Shown: positions 45,496 to 54,682 of the stretch, piece after piece
Position numbering within the stretch: the stretch's first letter is position 1
Layout: each line of letters starts with the position of its first letter
Assembly: GCF_009834345.1 (NCBI RefSeq)
Contig: NZ_CP035042.1
Location: 3,596,001-3,660,000 of the forward strand
Reading direction: 5' to 3'
Origin: Billgrantia tianxiuensis
GTDB lineage: Bacteria; Pseudomonadota; Gammaproteobacteria; Pseudomonadales; Halomonadaceae
Length of the DNA: 64,000 nucleotides
Notes under the pieces: model-generated
What the model was told of the DNA's origin: nothing
The model's input: the letters and a program-made list of their open reading frames with translations, nothing else
Databases searched by the model: none
Made by a program: the position numbers and the translations under genes

Positions 45496-45530
45496 AAAAA
45501 CCCCGAAGGCCTGAGACCTTCGGGGTTTTT
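45496..45530. terminator. Strong bidirectional terminator between HAD gene and mdh
   Basis: A perfect 14-bp stem AAAAACCCCGAAGG / CCTTCGGGGTTTTT with a 7-base loop has A- and T-runs on both sides, so it terminates both converging genes. Confidence 0.93.
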
Positions 45531-45560
45531 CTTGGCTCTTACTTCTTATTTCTTACACGC

Positions 45561-46535
45561 TTAGCCCAGCAGATGCTCGACGGCGGCGCGCTCTTCGCGC
45601 AATTCGTCTTCAGTGGCCTTCATCTTGGCACGGCTGAACTCATCGATCTCGAGACCCTGCACGATCTCGTAGTCGCCGTTCTGGCAGCGCACCGGGTAGG
45701 AGTAGATGATGCCCTCAGCGATGCCGTAGCTGCCGTCGGACGGGATCGCCATGCTCACCACCTGATCGGTACCCAGCGCCCAGTCGCGCATGTGATCGAT
45801 GGCGGAAGAAGCGGCGGATGCAGCGGAAGAGGCACCGCGCGCCTTGATGATCGCCGCGCCGCGCTGCTGCACGGTGGGGATGAAGTCGTTCTCGTACCAG
45901 TCGCGCTCGACCAGGTCGAAGGCCGGCTTGCCGGCTACCTTGGTGTGGGCCAGGTCGGGATACTGGGTAGCGCTGTGGTTGCCCCAGATGATCATGCTGT
46001 CGACGTCGGTAACGCGCTTGCCGGTCTTCTGAGCCAGTTGGGTCAACGCACGGTTGTGGTCAAGGCGGGTCATCGCGGTGAACTGACGCGGGTTCAGATC
46101 GGGCGCGTTGCAGGAAGCGATCAGCGCGTTGGTGTTGGCCGGGTTGCCCACCACCAGCACGCGCACGTTGCGGCTGGCGTTGTCGTTCAGCGCCTTGCCC
46201 TGCACGGAGAAGATCGCGGCGTTGGCTTCCAGCAGGTCCTTGCGCTCCATGCCCGGGCCGCGCGGACGGGCACCGACCAGCAGGGCAAAATCGGCGTCCT
46301 TGAAGGCGACGTTGGGATCGTCGGTGGCGACGATGTCCTGCACCAGCGGGAAGGCGCAGTCGTTCACTTCCATTACCACGCCGTTCAGGGCGTCCATCGC
46401 CTGCGGAATCTCGAGCAGCTGGAGAATCACGGGCTGATCAGGGCCCAGCATGTCGCCTGCCGCGATACGGAAGATAAGGGAGTAGCTGATCTGGCCAGCA
46501 CCGCCGGTAATGGCAATACGTACGGGATCTTTCAT
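45561..46535 (-). CDS. mdh: Malate dehydrogenase
   Basis: This 324-aa protein has the NAD motif [11 protein letters not shown] at 10-20, substrate arginines in [13 protein letters not shown] and MTRLDHNRA (with catalytic D159), and the proton-relay H187 in IWGNHSAT. It is the cytosolic type that interconverts malate and oxaloacetate in the TCA cycle. A full palindromic repeat lies 27 bases upstream of its start, between mdh and the efflux genes. Confidence 0.93.
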   Translation of the reverse strand: MKDPVRIAITGGAGQISYSLIFRIAAGDMLGPDQPVILQLLEIPQAMDALNGVVMEVNDCAFPLVQDIVATDDPNVAFKDADFALLVGARPRGPGMERKDLLEANAAIFSVQGKALNDNASRNVRVLVVGNPANTNALIASCNAPDLNPRQFTAMTRLDHNRALTQLAQKTGKRVTDVDSMIIWGNHSATQYPDLAHTKVAGKPAFDLVERDWYENDFIPTVQQRGAAIIKARGASSAASAASSAIDHMRDWALGTDQVVSMAIPSDGSYGIAEGIIYSYPVRCQNGDYEIVQGLEIDEFSRAKMKATEDELREERAAVEHLLG

Positions 46536-46562
46536 TTTTGCTCCTTCGGTTGAGCCGCCTGA

Positions 46563-46705
46563 GGGAAACGCTGCACAAATGTCTGCGCGAGCGAATCGCC
46601 TCGTTGCGCGGTGCTCAGAATCCTCACATATACCCCATATGCTCCGGTTCTTGTGCTCCGTGCGCCTTGCGCTTCATCTCGCTCGCTAATTTGTCCAGCA
46701 TTTCC
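46563..46705 (-). repeat. Interspersed palindromic repeat, copy B (143 bp)
   Basis: This is a full copy in inverted orientation relative to A and C. It runs from GGAAACGCTGCACAAAT to ATTTGTCCAGCATTTCC with the same CATATACCCCATATG core. It lies in the 378-base space between mdh and the efflux operon and is probably transcribed in the mdh 5' leader. Confidence 0.9.
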
Positions 46706-46806
46706 TGAAGATGAGCCTGACGGATGCGGATCCGCCCCGGCCGAAATCCGGACCGCCAAGATGGTATGCCTGCACTGCACAAAACTCAATCCGACCTCTG
46801 GTTAGT

Positions 46807-46833
46807 GGAAACTCTGCACAATGACTGCGCGAG
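46807..46833 (-). repeat. Half copy E of the palindromic repeat
   Basis: GGAAACTCTGCACAATGACT, followed by GCGCGAG, matches only the first 28 bases of copy B, about 100 bases away from it. It is probably a remnant of a second, decayed insertion. Confidence 0.55.
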
Positions 46834-46913
46834 GCGACTGCTACCCTTCGGCACATGCGCTATCATGCTGTGCCTAAATATGCTAATGCAGGCATTTACC
46901 CAGGGAAGGCCCC

Positions 46914-48022
46914 ATGTCGAGACGTCCCCCATTTCCGCCCTGCTTGCTGCCCTGGTGCTGCTGGCACTACTGCTATGGTTGGCCCTCGGCGACTTCCAGC
47001 GCTTCCAGCAGCAGGCACCGCCTGAGGAGACACCGGCCGAAGAGAGCCTGCCCCGGGTCGAATACCACGCCAGCACGGCCACTCCCTACCTGCCGCAGCG
47101 GGTGGTGCAGGGCCAGTTGGAAGCCATCCGTGAAGTGGAGCTGCGCACCCGTTATGCTGGCCGGGTCACCGGTCTGCCCGTGACCCAGGGCGCCTCGGTG
47201 GAGGCCGGCGCTCCCCTGCTGGCACTCTCGCGCGACGCCCTGGAGGCACAGCTCGAGCGCGCCGAGAACCAGCTCGAGCTGGCCCGAGCCGAGCTAGCCG
47301 GAGCCAACGACCTGCGTCGCCGCGATCTGATCTCCCAGCCCGAACTGCTGCGCCTGCAAAGCAGCCTCAGCGTGGCAGCGGCGGAAGTCGCCGAGCTGCG
47401 TCAGTCGCTCGACGAAACCCGTCCCGCGGCGCCTTTCGACGGTGTACTCGACCGCCTCTACGTGGAGCTGGGTGAAGTGCTTCAGGTTGGAGATCCCTAC
47501 GCCCGCCTGGTGGACGATCGACGCCTGAAGGCAAGTGCCTGGGTGGCCCAGCGCGATGCGCACGACCTGAGACCCGGTCTGCCCGCCGAAGTGCGCCTGC
47601 TAGACGGCAGCCGCCTGAGCGGGGAGTTGACCCACGTGGCCAGCCGCGCCGATGAGTCTACGCGCTCCTTCTATATCGAAGCCGAATTCGACAACCCGGA
47701 GCGACGTCGTCTGGCCGGCGCCAGCGCCACCCTGGCGATCACCCTGCCCGAGCGCGAGGTGCATCGCCTTTCTCCCGCCCTGCTCGAACTGGACGAGCAG
47801 GGCCGGCTGCGCGTGAAGCACCTGGATGAGGAGGATCGCGTGGTGAGTACCCCGATCGAGCTGGTCGCCGCCGACGCCACCCAGGCCCATGTCGCCGGCC
47901 TGCCCGAGACGATCCGGCTGATTACCCTGGGTGCGGGCTTCGTCGCCCCCGGCAATCGCGTCATCGCGATGCCGGCCGCGAACGGCGACGGCACGAGCGT
48001 TGAGCACCGGGAGTCGCCCTGA
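46914..48022 (+). pseudogene. RND efflux membrane-fusion (periplasmic adaptor) protein, frame broken by one base near the start
   Basis: A good ribosome site (GGAAGG) precedes ATG 46914, which reads MSRRPP and then shifts. The rest (ISALLAALVLLALLLWLALG and onward) is in the next phase to 48022. One more C in the run at 46926-46930 joins them as MSRRPPISALLAALV into a 369-aa HlyD/AcrA-type adaptor. It has one inner-membrane anchor, a lipoyl/hairpin region (RYAGRVTGLPVTQGASVEAG) and a coiled coil. If the sequence is correct as given, translation would have to start in frame at ATG 46865, 46880 or 46886. It partners the pump encoded 2 bases downstream. Confidence 0.82.
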
Positions 48023-48024
48023 CC

Positions 48025-51000
48025 ATGCGCACCCTGATCGAGGCCGCCCTGGATCGGTCGCGTACCACGCTATTGCTGCTGTTCGCCCTGCTGGTGGCGG
48101 GCCTCGCCGCCTGGCAGGCGGTGCCCAAGGAAGCCAATCCGGACGTTCCCATCCCCATCATCTACGTCTCGCTGGCATTGGAGGGCGTGAGCCCCGAGGA
48201 CGGCGAGCGGCTGTTGGTGCGCCCCATGGAGCAGGAGCTGCGCACCATCGAAGGGGTGCGCAAGATGACCGCCCAGTCCAGCGAAGGGCATGCCGCCGTC
48301 ACCCTCGAATTCGACGCCGGCTTCGACCCGCGCCAGGCACTGGCCGACGTGCGCGAGCGCGTCGACATCGCCAACGCCTCGCTGCCCGAGGAAGCCGAGG
48401 AGCCGCGCGTCTTCGAGGTCAACGTCGGATTGTTCCCGGTGCTGACCCTCGGCCTCTCGGGACCGATCGAGGAGACCCGACGGCTGGCCATCGCCCGCCA
48501 GTTGCAGGATGCCTTCGAAGGCGTACCCGAGGTGCTCGAGGTCGAGATCGGCGGCGAACGCGAGGAACTGATGGAGATCGTCATCGATCCGCTGGTACTC
48601 GACAGCTACGGTGTGGATTTCGACACCCTGTTCAACCTGGTCACCCGCAACAACCGCCTGGTGGCGGCCGGCAGCCTGGATACCGGCGCCGGCCGTACGC
48701 CGGTGAAGGTGCCCGGTATCATCGAGTCCCTCGATGACGTGCTCAGCATGCCGGTGAAGGTGGATGGCGACCGGGTGGTGACCTTCGCCGACGTGGGCTG
48801 GATCCACCCCACCTTCAAGGATCCCGAGGGCTTCGCCCGCATCGACGACGAACCGGCGCTGGTCCTGGAGATCTCCAAGCGTGACGGGGCCAACCTGATC
48901 GCCACCATCGAGGGCGTACGCAACATTCTCGCCGAAGCCGCCCCGCTGCTGCCCGACGAACTTTCCATCACCACGATCATGGATCAGTCGGTCACCGTCG
49001 AGCAGATGCTCTCGGAGCTGCTCAACAACGTGGTCACCGCCGTGGTGCTGGTGTTGATCGTGATCCTGGCAGCGATGGGCGTACGCTCGGCGCTGATGGT
49101 GGGGCTCACCATCCCCGGCGCCTTCCTCACCGGCATCCTGCTGATCTGGGCGATCGGCTACACCCTCAACATCGTGGTGCTGTTCGCCCTCATTTTAGTC
49201 GCCGGCATGCTGGTGGACGGCGCCATCGTGGTGAGCGAGCTGGCCGACCGCCACCTGCGCGAAGGCCAGCCACCGCGCCAGGCCTGGGTCAACGCCGCCA
49301 CCCGTATGAGCTGGCCGGTGATCGCCGCCACCGCCACCACCCTGGCGGTATTCTTCCCGCTGCTGTTCTGGCCCGGTGTGGTGGGCGAGTTCATGAAGTA
49401 TCTGCCCGCCACGGTAATCCTGTGTCTGCTCGCCTCGCTGGCCATGGCACTGATCTTCCTGCCCACCCTCGGCGGCGTATTCAGCGTGCGTGCCGGCAGA
49501 GCCAGCCGCAGCGACGAGCTGGTCACCGCCGGAGGCCGCCTGTATCGCGCCACGCTGGCACGGCTGCTGGCCCATCCCGGCATGACGCTTGCGATCGCCC
49601 TGCTGCTGATGGCGCTGATCTTCGTCGGCTATGGCCGATTCAATCATGGCGTGGAGTTCTTCCCCGAGGTCGAGCCGGAGAACGCCCAGGTGATGATCCG
49701 CTCCCGGGGCGATTTCTCCGCATTGGAAAAGGACGCCATCGTGCGCCGGGTAGAATCGCGCCTGGCCGGTATGAGCGAGGTGCAGGCGCTCTATGCCCGC
49801 TCCTATGCCATCCCTAACGAACAGATCGGCAGCGACGTGATCGGTACGGTGCAGTTCCAGTTGATCGACTGGCAGGAGCGCCGCCCGGCCCGGGTGATCA
49901 TGAACGAGATGGCCGAACGTACCGCCGACCTGCCCGGCGTGGTGCTGGAGTTCCGCGAGCAGGACATGGGGCCGGGTGCCGGCAAGCCCATCGTGTTGGA
50001 AGTCAGCGCCCAGGAAGCTAGCGACAGCGAAGCGGCGGTCGAGGCCATTCGCCAGGAGATGGCACGACTCGGCGGTTTCCGCGACATCGAGGACAATCGC
50101 AGCCTGCCTGGGGTCGAATGGAGGCTCAACGTGGACCGCGCCGCCGCCGCGCGCCTGGGGGCCGACGTGGCCGCGGTGGGCAGCGCCGTGCAGCTAGTCA
50201 CCAATGGCCTGCAGGTGGCCACCTATCGTCCCGCTCACGCTCCGGACGAAGTCGACATTCGCGTACGCTTTCCCCCCTCATGGCGTCACATCGACCAGTT
50301 GGACCGGCTGACACTCAACACTTCCCGCGGTCAGGTGCCGATTTCCCACTTCGCCAGCCTGGAGCCGGCGCCACGGGTGGGCACGCTGCACCGTATCGAC
50401 GGCCAGCGTGCCATTACCGTAGAGGCGGACGTGGCTTCAGGCTACCAACCCGACGAGCGCTTACGCGCCCTGCTGGCGGCACTGGGTCAGCCGCCGGAAG
50501 GCGTGCGGGTCAACGTCGCCGGTGAGCAGGAAGACCAGGAGGAAGCCAGCCGCTTCCTGATTACCGCCTTCTTCGTCGCCATAGGGCTGATGCTGCTGAT
50601 CCTCGTCACCCAGTTCAACAGCCTCTACCAGGCACTGCTGGTGCTCTCGGCCATCGTATTCTCCACCGCCGGGGTACTGATGGGCCTGCTGATCAACGGG
50701 CAACCGTTCGGCATCGTCATGGTGGGCATGGGGATCATTGCCCTGGCCGGGATCGTGGTGAACAACAACATCGTGTTGATCGACACCTACAACGAGCTGC
50801 GCCAGGCGGGGCAGGCGCCATACGATGCCGCTCTCGAGGCTGGCGGCCTGCGTCTGCGTCCGGTACTGCTCACCGCCATCACCACCGTGCTTGGCCTGAT
50901 GCCAATGGTGCTGGAAATCAACGTCAACCTGTTTGCCCCAAGCCTGGGTATCGGCGCCCCCTCCACTCAGTGGTGGACCCAGCTCTCCAGCGCCATTGCC

Positions 51001-51108
51001 GGTGGGCTGGTGTTTGCCACCGGGCTGACGCTACTGCTGACGCCGTGCATGCTGGTGCTGTGGCAGCGCCGGCCGACACGTGAAGCGGCAGAGCCTGTCG
51101 AGACGTGA
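48025..51108 (+). CDS. RND family efflux transporter permease
   Basis: This 1027-aa inner-membrane pump has 12 predicted helices in two repeats, each followed by a large periplasmic loop. TM4 contains LVAGMLVDGAIVVSELADRH, holding the proton-relay acidic residues. Other conserved segments are VPKEANPDVPIPIIYV and MGIIALAGIVVNNNIVLIDT. It belongs to the AcrB/MdtB-like hydrophobe-amphiphile branch and works with the adaptor upstream and an outer-membrane channel encoded elsewhere. The substrate is unknown. The last 33 bases are repeated, diverged, at 54555-54587. Confidence 0.93.
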   Translation: MRTLIEAALDRSRTTLLLLFALLVAGLAAWQAVPKEANPDVPIPIIYVSLALEGVSPEDGERLLVRPMEQELRTIEGVRKMTAQSSEGHAAVTLEFDAGFDPRQALADVRERVDIANASLPEEAEEPRVFEVNVGLFPVLTLGLSGPIEETRRLAIARQLQDAFEGVPEVLEVEIGGEREELMEIVIDPLVLDSYGVDFDTLFNLVTRNNRLVAAGSLDTGAGRTPVKVPGIIESLDDVLSMPVKVDGDRVVTFADVGWIHPTFKDPEGFARIDDEPALVLEISKRDGANLIATIEGVRNILAEAAPLLPDELSITTIMDQSVTVEQMLSELLNNVVTAVVLVLIVILAAMGVRSALMVGLTIPGAFLTGILLIWAIGYTLNIVVLFALILVAGMLVDGAIVVSELADRHLREGQPPRQAWVNAATRMSWPVIAATATTLAVFFPLLFWPGVVGEFMKYLPATVILCLLASLAMALIFLPTLGGVFSVRAGRASRSDELVTAGGRLYRATLARLLAHPGMTLAIALLLMALIFVGYGRFNHGVEFFPEVEPENAQVMIRSRGDFSALEKDAIVRRVESRLAGMSEVQALYARSYAIPNEQIGSDVIGTVQFQLIDWQERRPARVIMNEMAERTADLPGVVLEFREQDMGPGAGKPIVLEVSAQEASDSEAAVEAIRQEMARLGGFRDIEDNRSLPGVEWRLNVDRAAAARLGADVAAVGSAVQLVTNGLQVATYRPAHAPDEVDIRVRFPPSWRHIDQLDRLTLNTSRGQVPISHFASLEPAPRVGTLHRIDGQRAITVEADVASGYQPDERLRALLAALGQPPEGVRVNVAGEQEDQEEASRFLITAFFVAIGLMLLILVTQFNSLYQALLVLSAIVFSTAGVLMGLLINGQPFGIVMVGMGIIALAGIVVNNNIVLIDTYNELRQAGQAPYDAALEAGGLRLRPVLLTAITTVLGLMPMVLEINVNLFAPSLGIGAPSTQWWTQLSSAIAGGLVFATGLTLLLTPCMLVLWQRRPTREAAEPVET
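51076..51108 (+). repeat. 3' end of the RND gene, left member of a diverged direct repeat
   Basis: These 33 bases encode the last residues TREAAEPVET and stop. They match 54555-54587 at 27 of 33 positions without gaps, including a 15-base identical stretch TGAAGCGGCAGAGCC. The pair brackets the effector/immunity block. Confidence 0.7.
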
Positions 51109-51179
51109 CGAAGCACGAGCCAAATGAATCAAGCAAGGAAAGGCGGGGGACAATATAGAAGCCGTGCCAGCAGCAGCGC

Positions 51180-51320
51180 TTGGGCGTAGGCGAGTCACCC
51201 ATTGACTAGGCACCCTGCGGCTCTTGAGTCGGCAGGTAGGAGTGCAGCGACACATTGGGGAACACCCGGCGCACGCCGCTGGGCTCCGGGGTGTTGGCCA
51301 AGCGCTCTGGCGGTGCGAGG
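51180..51320 (-). pseudogene. Remnant effector 3' tail plus decayed third immunity-gene start
   Basis: Reading leftward, 51320 to 51206 encodes a tail with EPSGVRRVFPN, then SLHSYLPTQEPQGA and stop, matching the C-terminus of the effector at 52675. After the same short overlap, a GTG at about 51213 opens VPSQWVTRLRP, resembling the start MPRLWTTRLRH of the lipoprotein genes. Homology is lost after about ten codons. It is a fossil of a third effector-tail/immunity unit. Confidence 0.65.
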
Positions 51321-51332
51321 TAGCCAAGTCAA

Positions 51333-51932
51333 TCACCACGGCGAAGGGATTACACTCTCGTTGACGTACTCCTGGGTACGATTGCGATACCGCCCCGGAT
51401 CCCCCTCTGCCTCCTCGGCCCAGGCCGACTCCACGATTGGCGCATGGAAATCCCGGCTGCGATCCCCGCCGCAGGCGCGGCAGCGAGCCCGCCACCAGAC
51501 TTTGGCTTCCCCCCTACCGGAGAAGCCAACCATAAGATAATGGAGGTAATCGGGCAGCGGATAGTCCCGGTACCACTGCTGCAGCAGGGCATTTGTGTCC
51601 GGCAGTGCCAGGTCGATCTCATAGAAGGTCTGAGTGCGGTAGGAAAACCAGCGCGCCTGTACCGAGGAGGGAGCGGTCACCGGATGCGCCAGGTGGATAT
51701 ACGATCCGCTGCGTGGGGGGGAATACTCGAAACCGACGCTGAGATTGCCAGCAGGAGAGCGCCAGGTGTCATCGAAGGTCAACTCTTCTACCCAAACTGG
51801 CCATCCTCTTGGTCCACCGAATGGCTGTACGGTAAAGTCGTAGCGCCGAGGCTCCGCCTCACAGGCGCTAGTGAGCAGTAACAAGGCCAGCAGCAGCCCG
51901 TGGCGCAGGCGGGTCGTCCATAGCCTAGGCAT
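51333..51932 (-). CDS. DUF2931-like lipoprotein, probable T6SS immunity protein (copy 2)
   Basis: This 199-aa protein has a lipoprotein signal with lipobox LTSAC (LLLALLLLTSACEAEP), then a DUF2931-type domain with GGPRGWPVWVEELTFDDTW, RWFSYRTQTFYEIDLALP and a CRACGG pair of cysteines. It is a close paralogue of the gene at 52080, especially over VWWRARCRACGGDRSRDFHA. A periplasm-facing lipoprotein beside a DUF2235 lipase is the expected layout for an immunity protein against a periplasmic phospholipase. The immunity role is inferred. Confidence 0.75.
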   Translation of the reverse strand: MPRLWTTRLRHGLLLALLLLTSACEAEPRRYDFTVQPFGGPRGWPVWVEELTFDDTWRSPAGNLSVGFEYSPPRSGSYIHLAHPVTAPSSVQARWFSYRTQTFYEIDLALPDTNALLQQWYRDYPLPDYLHYLMVGFSGRGEAKVWWRARCRACGGDRSRDFHAPIVESAWAEEAEGDPGRYRNRTQEYVNESVIPSPW

Positions 51933-52040
51933 CCTGAGGCTCCTGGGTTGGTAGGTAGGAGTGCAGCGACACATTCGGGAACACCCGGCGCACACCGCTA
52001 GGCTCCAGGGGTATGGCCCAGGATCTTCTGAGAGTAAGTG
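51925..52040 (-). pseudogene. Remnant 3' tail of a T6SS-type effector
   Basis: The minus strand encodes LEPSGVRRVFPN, then SLHSYLPTQEPQDA and stop at 51925-51927. This mirrors the C-terminus of the full effector (PEPSGVRRVFPN, then KEPQNA). The tail's stop codon overlaps the next lipoprotein start (51932) by 8 bases, exactly as the intact effector overlaps its lipoprotein. No effector body precedes it. Confidence 0.7.
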
Positions 52041-52079
52041 ATGAGGGCGGCACAGGCTGGCTTCGACGCGCTGATCATG

Positions 52080-52682
52080 TCATTCCCAGGGCGAGGGAAT
52101 GATTCCCTCATCAATCCGTCGCTGAGTCTGGCTGCGAAAGGTCGCCGGATCGCCCTCCACCTCCTCGGCCCACGCCGACTCCACGATTGGCGCATGGAAA
52201 TCCCGGCTGCGATCCCCGCCGCAGGCGCGGCAGCGAGCCCGCCACCAGACGGTAACCTCCCCCTTGCCGGAGAAGCCAGCCACCAGAGTGTGGCGATAAT
52301 CTGGAGGTGGGTAATCCCGATGCCACTGCTGCAGCAGAGCGTCCGTGTCCGGCAGTGCCAGATCGATCTCGTAGAAGGTCTGGGTACGGTAGGAGAACCA
52401 GCGGGCCTGAACAGATTGAGGGGCAGACATTGGATGCGCCAAGATGTTGATCGATCCACTACGGGGAGGGCGGCGTTCAAACCCTGCACTTAGTCCCCCG
52501 CCTGGGGTCTGCCATGCATGATCGAACGTCAGATACTCCACCCATACGGGCCAACCACGTGGCCCGCCAACTGGTTGAACAGTGAATTCATAGCGCTGAG
52601 GCTCCGCCTCGCAGGCGCTGGTGAGCAGTAGCAAGGCCAGCAGCAGCCCGTGGCGCAGGCGTGTCATCCACGACCTAAGCAT
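52080..52682 (-). CDS. DUF2931-like lipoprotein, probable T6SS immunity protein (copy 1)
   Basis: This 200-aa protein has a short basic N-terminus, signal helix and lipobox LTSAC. The mature part has GGPRGWPVWVEYLTFDHAW and RWFSYRTQTFYEIDLALP. The start at 52682 overlaps the effector stop (52675) by 8 bases; longer in-frame starts would lie within the effector gene. It is the partner expected to protect the cell from the adjacent lipase. It differs from copy 2 mainly in loops (for example GSINILAHPMSAPQ versus GSYIHLAHPVTAPS), which could reflect different effector specificities. Confidence 0.78.
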   Translation of the reverse strand: MLRSWMTRLRHGLLLALLLLTSACEAEPQRYEFTVQPVGGPRGWPVWVEYLTFDHAWQTPGGGLSAGFERRPPRSGSINILAHPMSAPQSVQARWFSYRTQTFYEIDLALPDTDALLQQWHRDYPPPDYRHTLVAGFSGKGEVTVWWRARCRACGGDRSRDFHAPIVESAWAEEVEGDPATFRSQTQRRIDEGIIPSPWE

Positions 52683-54407
52683 TCTGAGGCTCCTTCGGGG
52701 CCGTGACCGGCGCTTCGTGGCGATTGGGGAAGACCCGGCGCACACCGCTGGGCTCCGGCGCATGGGCCAGGCTTTCCTGGCGGTGAGACGTATGGATATA
52801 GCCGGCGAAATGTTCATGCGATATGTCCAGCATCCACTGCTGGCCGCGTCGCCTACCGCCTTCCCACCACTCATCGATCAGGGCTTGCAGCTCGGCGGGG
52901 ATGGTATGGTCTGTATCATCCCGGAGTTCATCAAGGGGCACCCAGGCTCGCTTCGCCTCTTCGTACATCTGGTGCAAGGCATAGATGGCCAGCTCCTTGC
53001 GCGTGGCGCGGCGTTCGATCTCGAGCACGTCCATGCCCTCCACGCGAATGTCGAGCCCTCTGGCCTGCGCCTCCGCCTGAGCCCGGCGAATTGTCTCGCC
53101 ATTGGCCCCCAGCCCGCCACGGCGCCGTACGATCAGTTCCTCATGATTGGTAAAGCCCAGTTCCAAGTTGGGGTTCTCATAGCCGCCGCCGATATCGGAG
53201 TGCGCACCGGGCAGGACAATTTCGGCGAAGTTGCCGGGGTGGTTGCCCTGGGCATCGGCAATGCTGCTGAGGGGAAAGTTACGGCGGATCTCGTGATGGG
53301 CAGTGAGCTGCACCACCCGCGCGGCGCTGCCCGAGGCGATATAGAGATCGAAATCGAGGTTACGGTCGGTACCGGGCCAGTAGAAGCTGCCCACGGTATC
53401 GAACAGCCCGACGAAGCGCACCTGCGGCAAGGGAATCGGCGTGGGCGGAAAGGCCAGGATGCGGCGCAGCGGTGGTTGATACCCAGGCCTGGCAAGGCGG
53501 AAGTCCGGCACCAGCAGGGTTTCCGGCCAGCGATGGATCAGGTTGACGAAGTGCCTGGCCAAGGCCGCACCACGGCTAAAGCCGAACACATCGAAGGTGA
53601 TCGTGGCATCCGGGTTGGCCTCCAAAATCTCGCGGACCTCGGTCAGCGCCTGTTCGATACGCGCGTGGCCGCCCTCCGGACCCACACCCGTGCCCAGCCC
53701 AGCGAGGTCTTCGGAGGCCACGAAGCCGTCCTCGCTCTCCCGGCCGGTAATGGTCCCCACGCCGTGGACATAGACTCGATAGTAGCCTCTCTCTTCATCT
53801 TCCGGATATAGATCGCGCAGCTTGGCCACGTTGGTGATATCGCGGTCGGGCAGGTGGCGGTCGTTGAACATGTTGTTGCCGGTGCCGTCGAAGAACACGC
53901 CGATTTGCAGCGTACGCTGCGGTGCGGGGGCGTTTCCGGCGCCGGCGGCGGGGTGGAGAGTTTCGGCTCGGGAGCGGGCGTGGGGCGCGCTACACCAACG
54001 TCACCGAAGCGTTGCAGCGAGGCTATGGCTTGCGGCCCCAGCCCTCGGGCGTTCAGGCGCGGGAGCAAGAATCCGACCAGACCGCTGCCACTGAATGCCC
54101 CATGAGCGTTCGAGCGCCACAGCTGACCGGTCCACTCGACCAAGGGAGAGAAGGGGCGGTCAAAACCGTCATTCAGCACCAGCAGCAGATCGCCCTCCTT
54201 GACCGCCTTGACGATCTTCCGGATCGCCACTTCCTTGTCCGGGTATAGATCGTAGCCCCCCGCCCGTTTATACAACGCGGAGAGGGTTTCCCGGCCAGAG
54301 TCCCTCGATAGCTTGCTCTCGATCTTGCTCGCGGCAAAGGTGGGTAACTCGATGAAGGGAAGATCGATATCCCTGACGTCATGGCGACGAATGAGCTTCC
54401 AGTACAC
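52675..54407 (-). pseudogene. Tle1-like (DUF2235) lipase effector, frame broken by one base
   Basis: ATG 54407 starts a 577-aa protein once one base is added to the G5 run at 53926-53930, giving PETPPAPQRTLQIGVFFDGT. Residues about 1-125 are an unrecognised N-terminal domain (MYWKLIRRHDVRDIDLPF). A Pro-rich linker follows (about 140-165). The DUF2235 alpha/beta-hydrolase domain comes next, with VFFDGTGNNMFND, the nucleophile motif DVFGFSRGAALAR (Ser near residue 278) and LPGAHSDIGGGY. Such enzymes are type VI phospholipase effectors. No VgrG, PAAR or T6SS core gene is in the window, so delivery is inferred. It is followed by two lipoprotein genes. Confidence 0.82.
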
Positions 54408-54554
54408 GGCCCGTTTCTCCTATCCCTGGCTGTCTAAAACAGAAAGCTGATCAGGGTATCCGAACGGTGCAGAGCGCTGCTATGGGCGATTTCCTACAAA
54501 AGCCATGGTCAAAGGCTTAATTCAGTGTACGAATATTGCCTGCTGCAACACCCA

Positions 54555-54587
54555 GCACATGAAGCGGCAGAGCCCGCCGAGGAGTGA
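54555..54587 (+). repeat. Diverged copy of the RND gene 3' end, right member of a direct repeat
   Basis: These bases would encode AHEAAEPAEE plus stop, matching TREAAEPVET plus stop at 51076-51108. They lie upstream of the effector start in otherwise gene-free DNA (54408-54682). See the finding on insertion. Confidence 0.65.
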
Positions 54588-54624
54588 GCCCTATCGTTGA
54601 GAGGACGGACGCTAGATACAACGG

Positions 54625-54652
54625 CGCCGCTCCGACACGGGTCGGGGCGGCG
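54625..54652. terminator. Hairpin after rsd
   Basis: A 12-bp stem CGCCGCTCCGAC / GTCGGGGCGGCG (one G-T pair) with a 4-base loop lies 30 bases past the rsd stop in its reading direction. It has no U-tract. Confidence 0.45.
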
Positions 54653-54682
54653 TGATATCGGCTCGAGAAGCAGGTACGAAGG

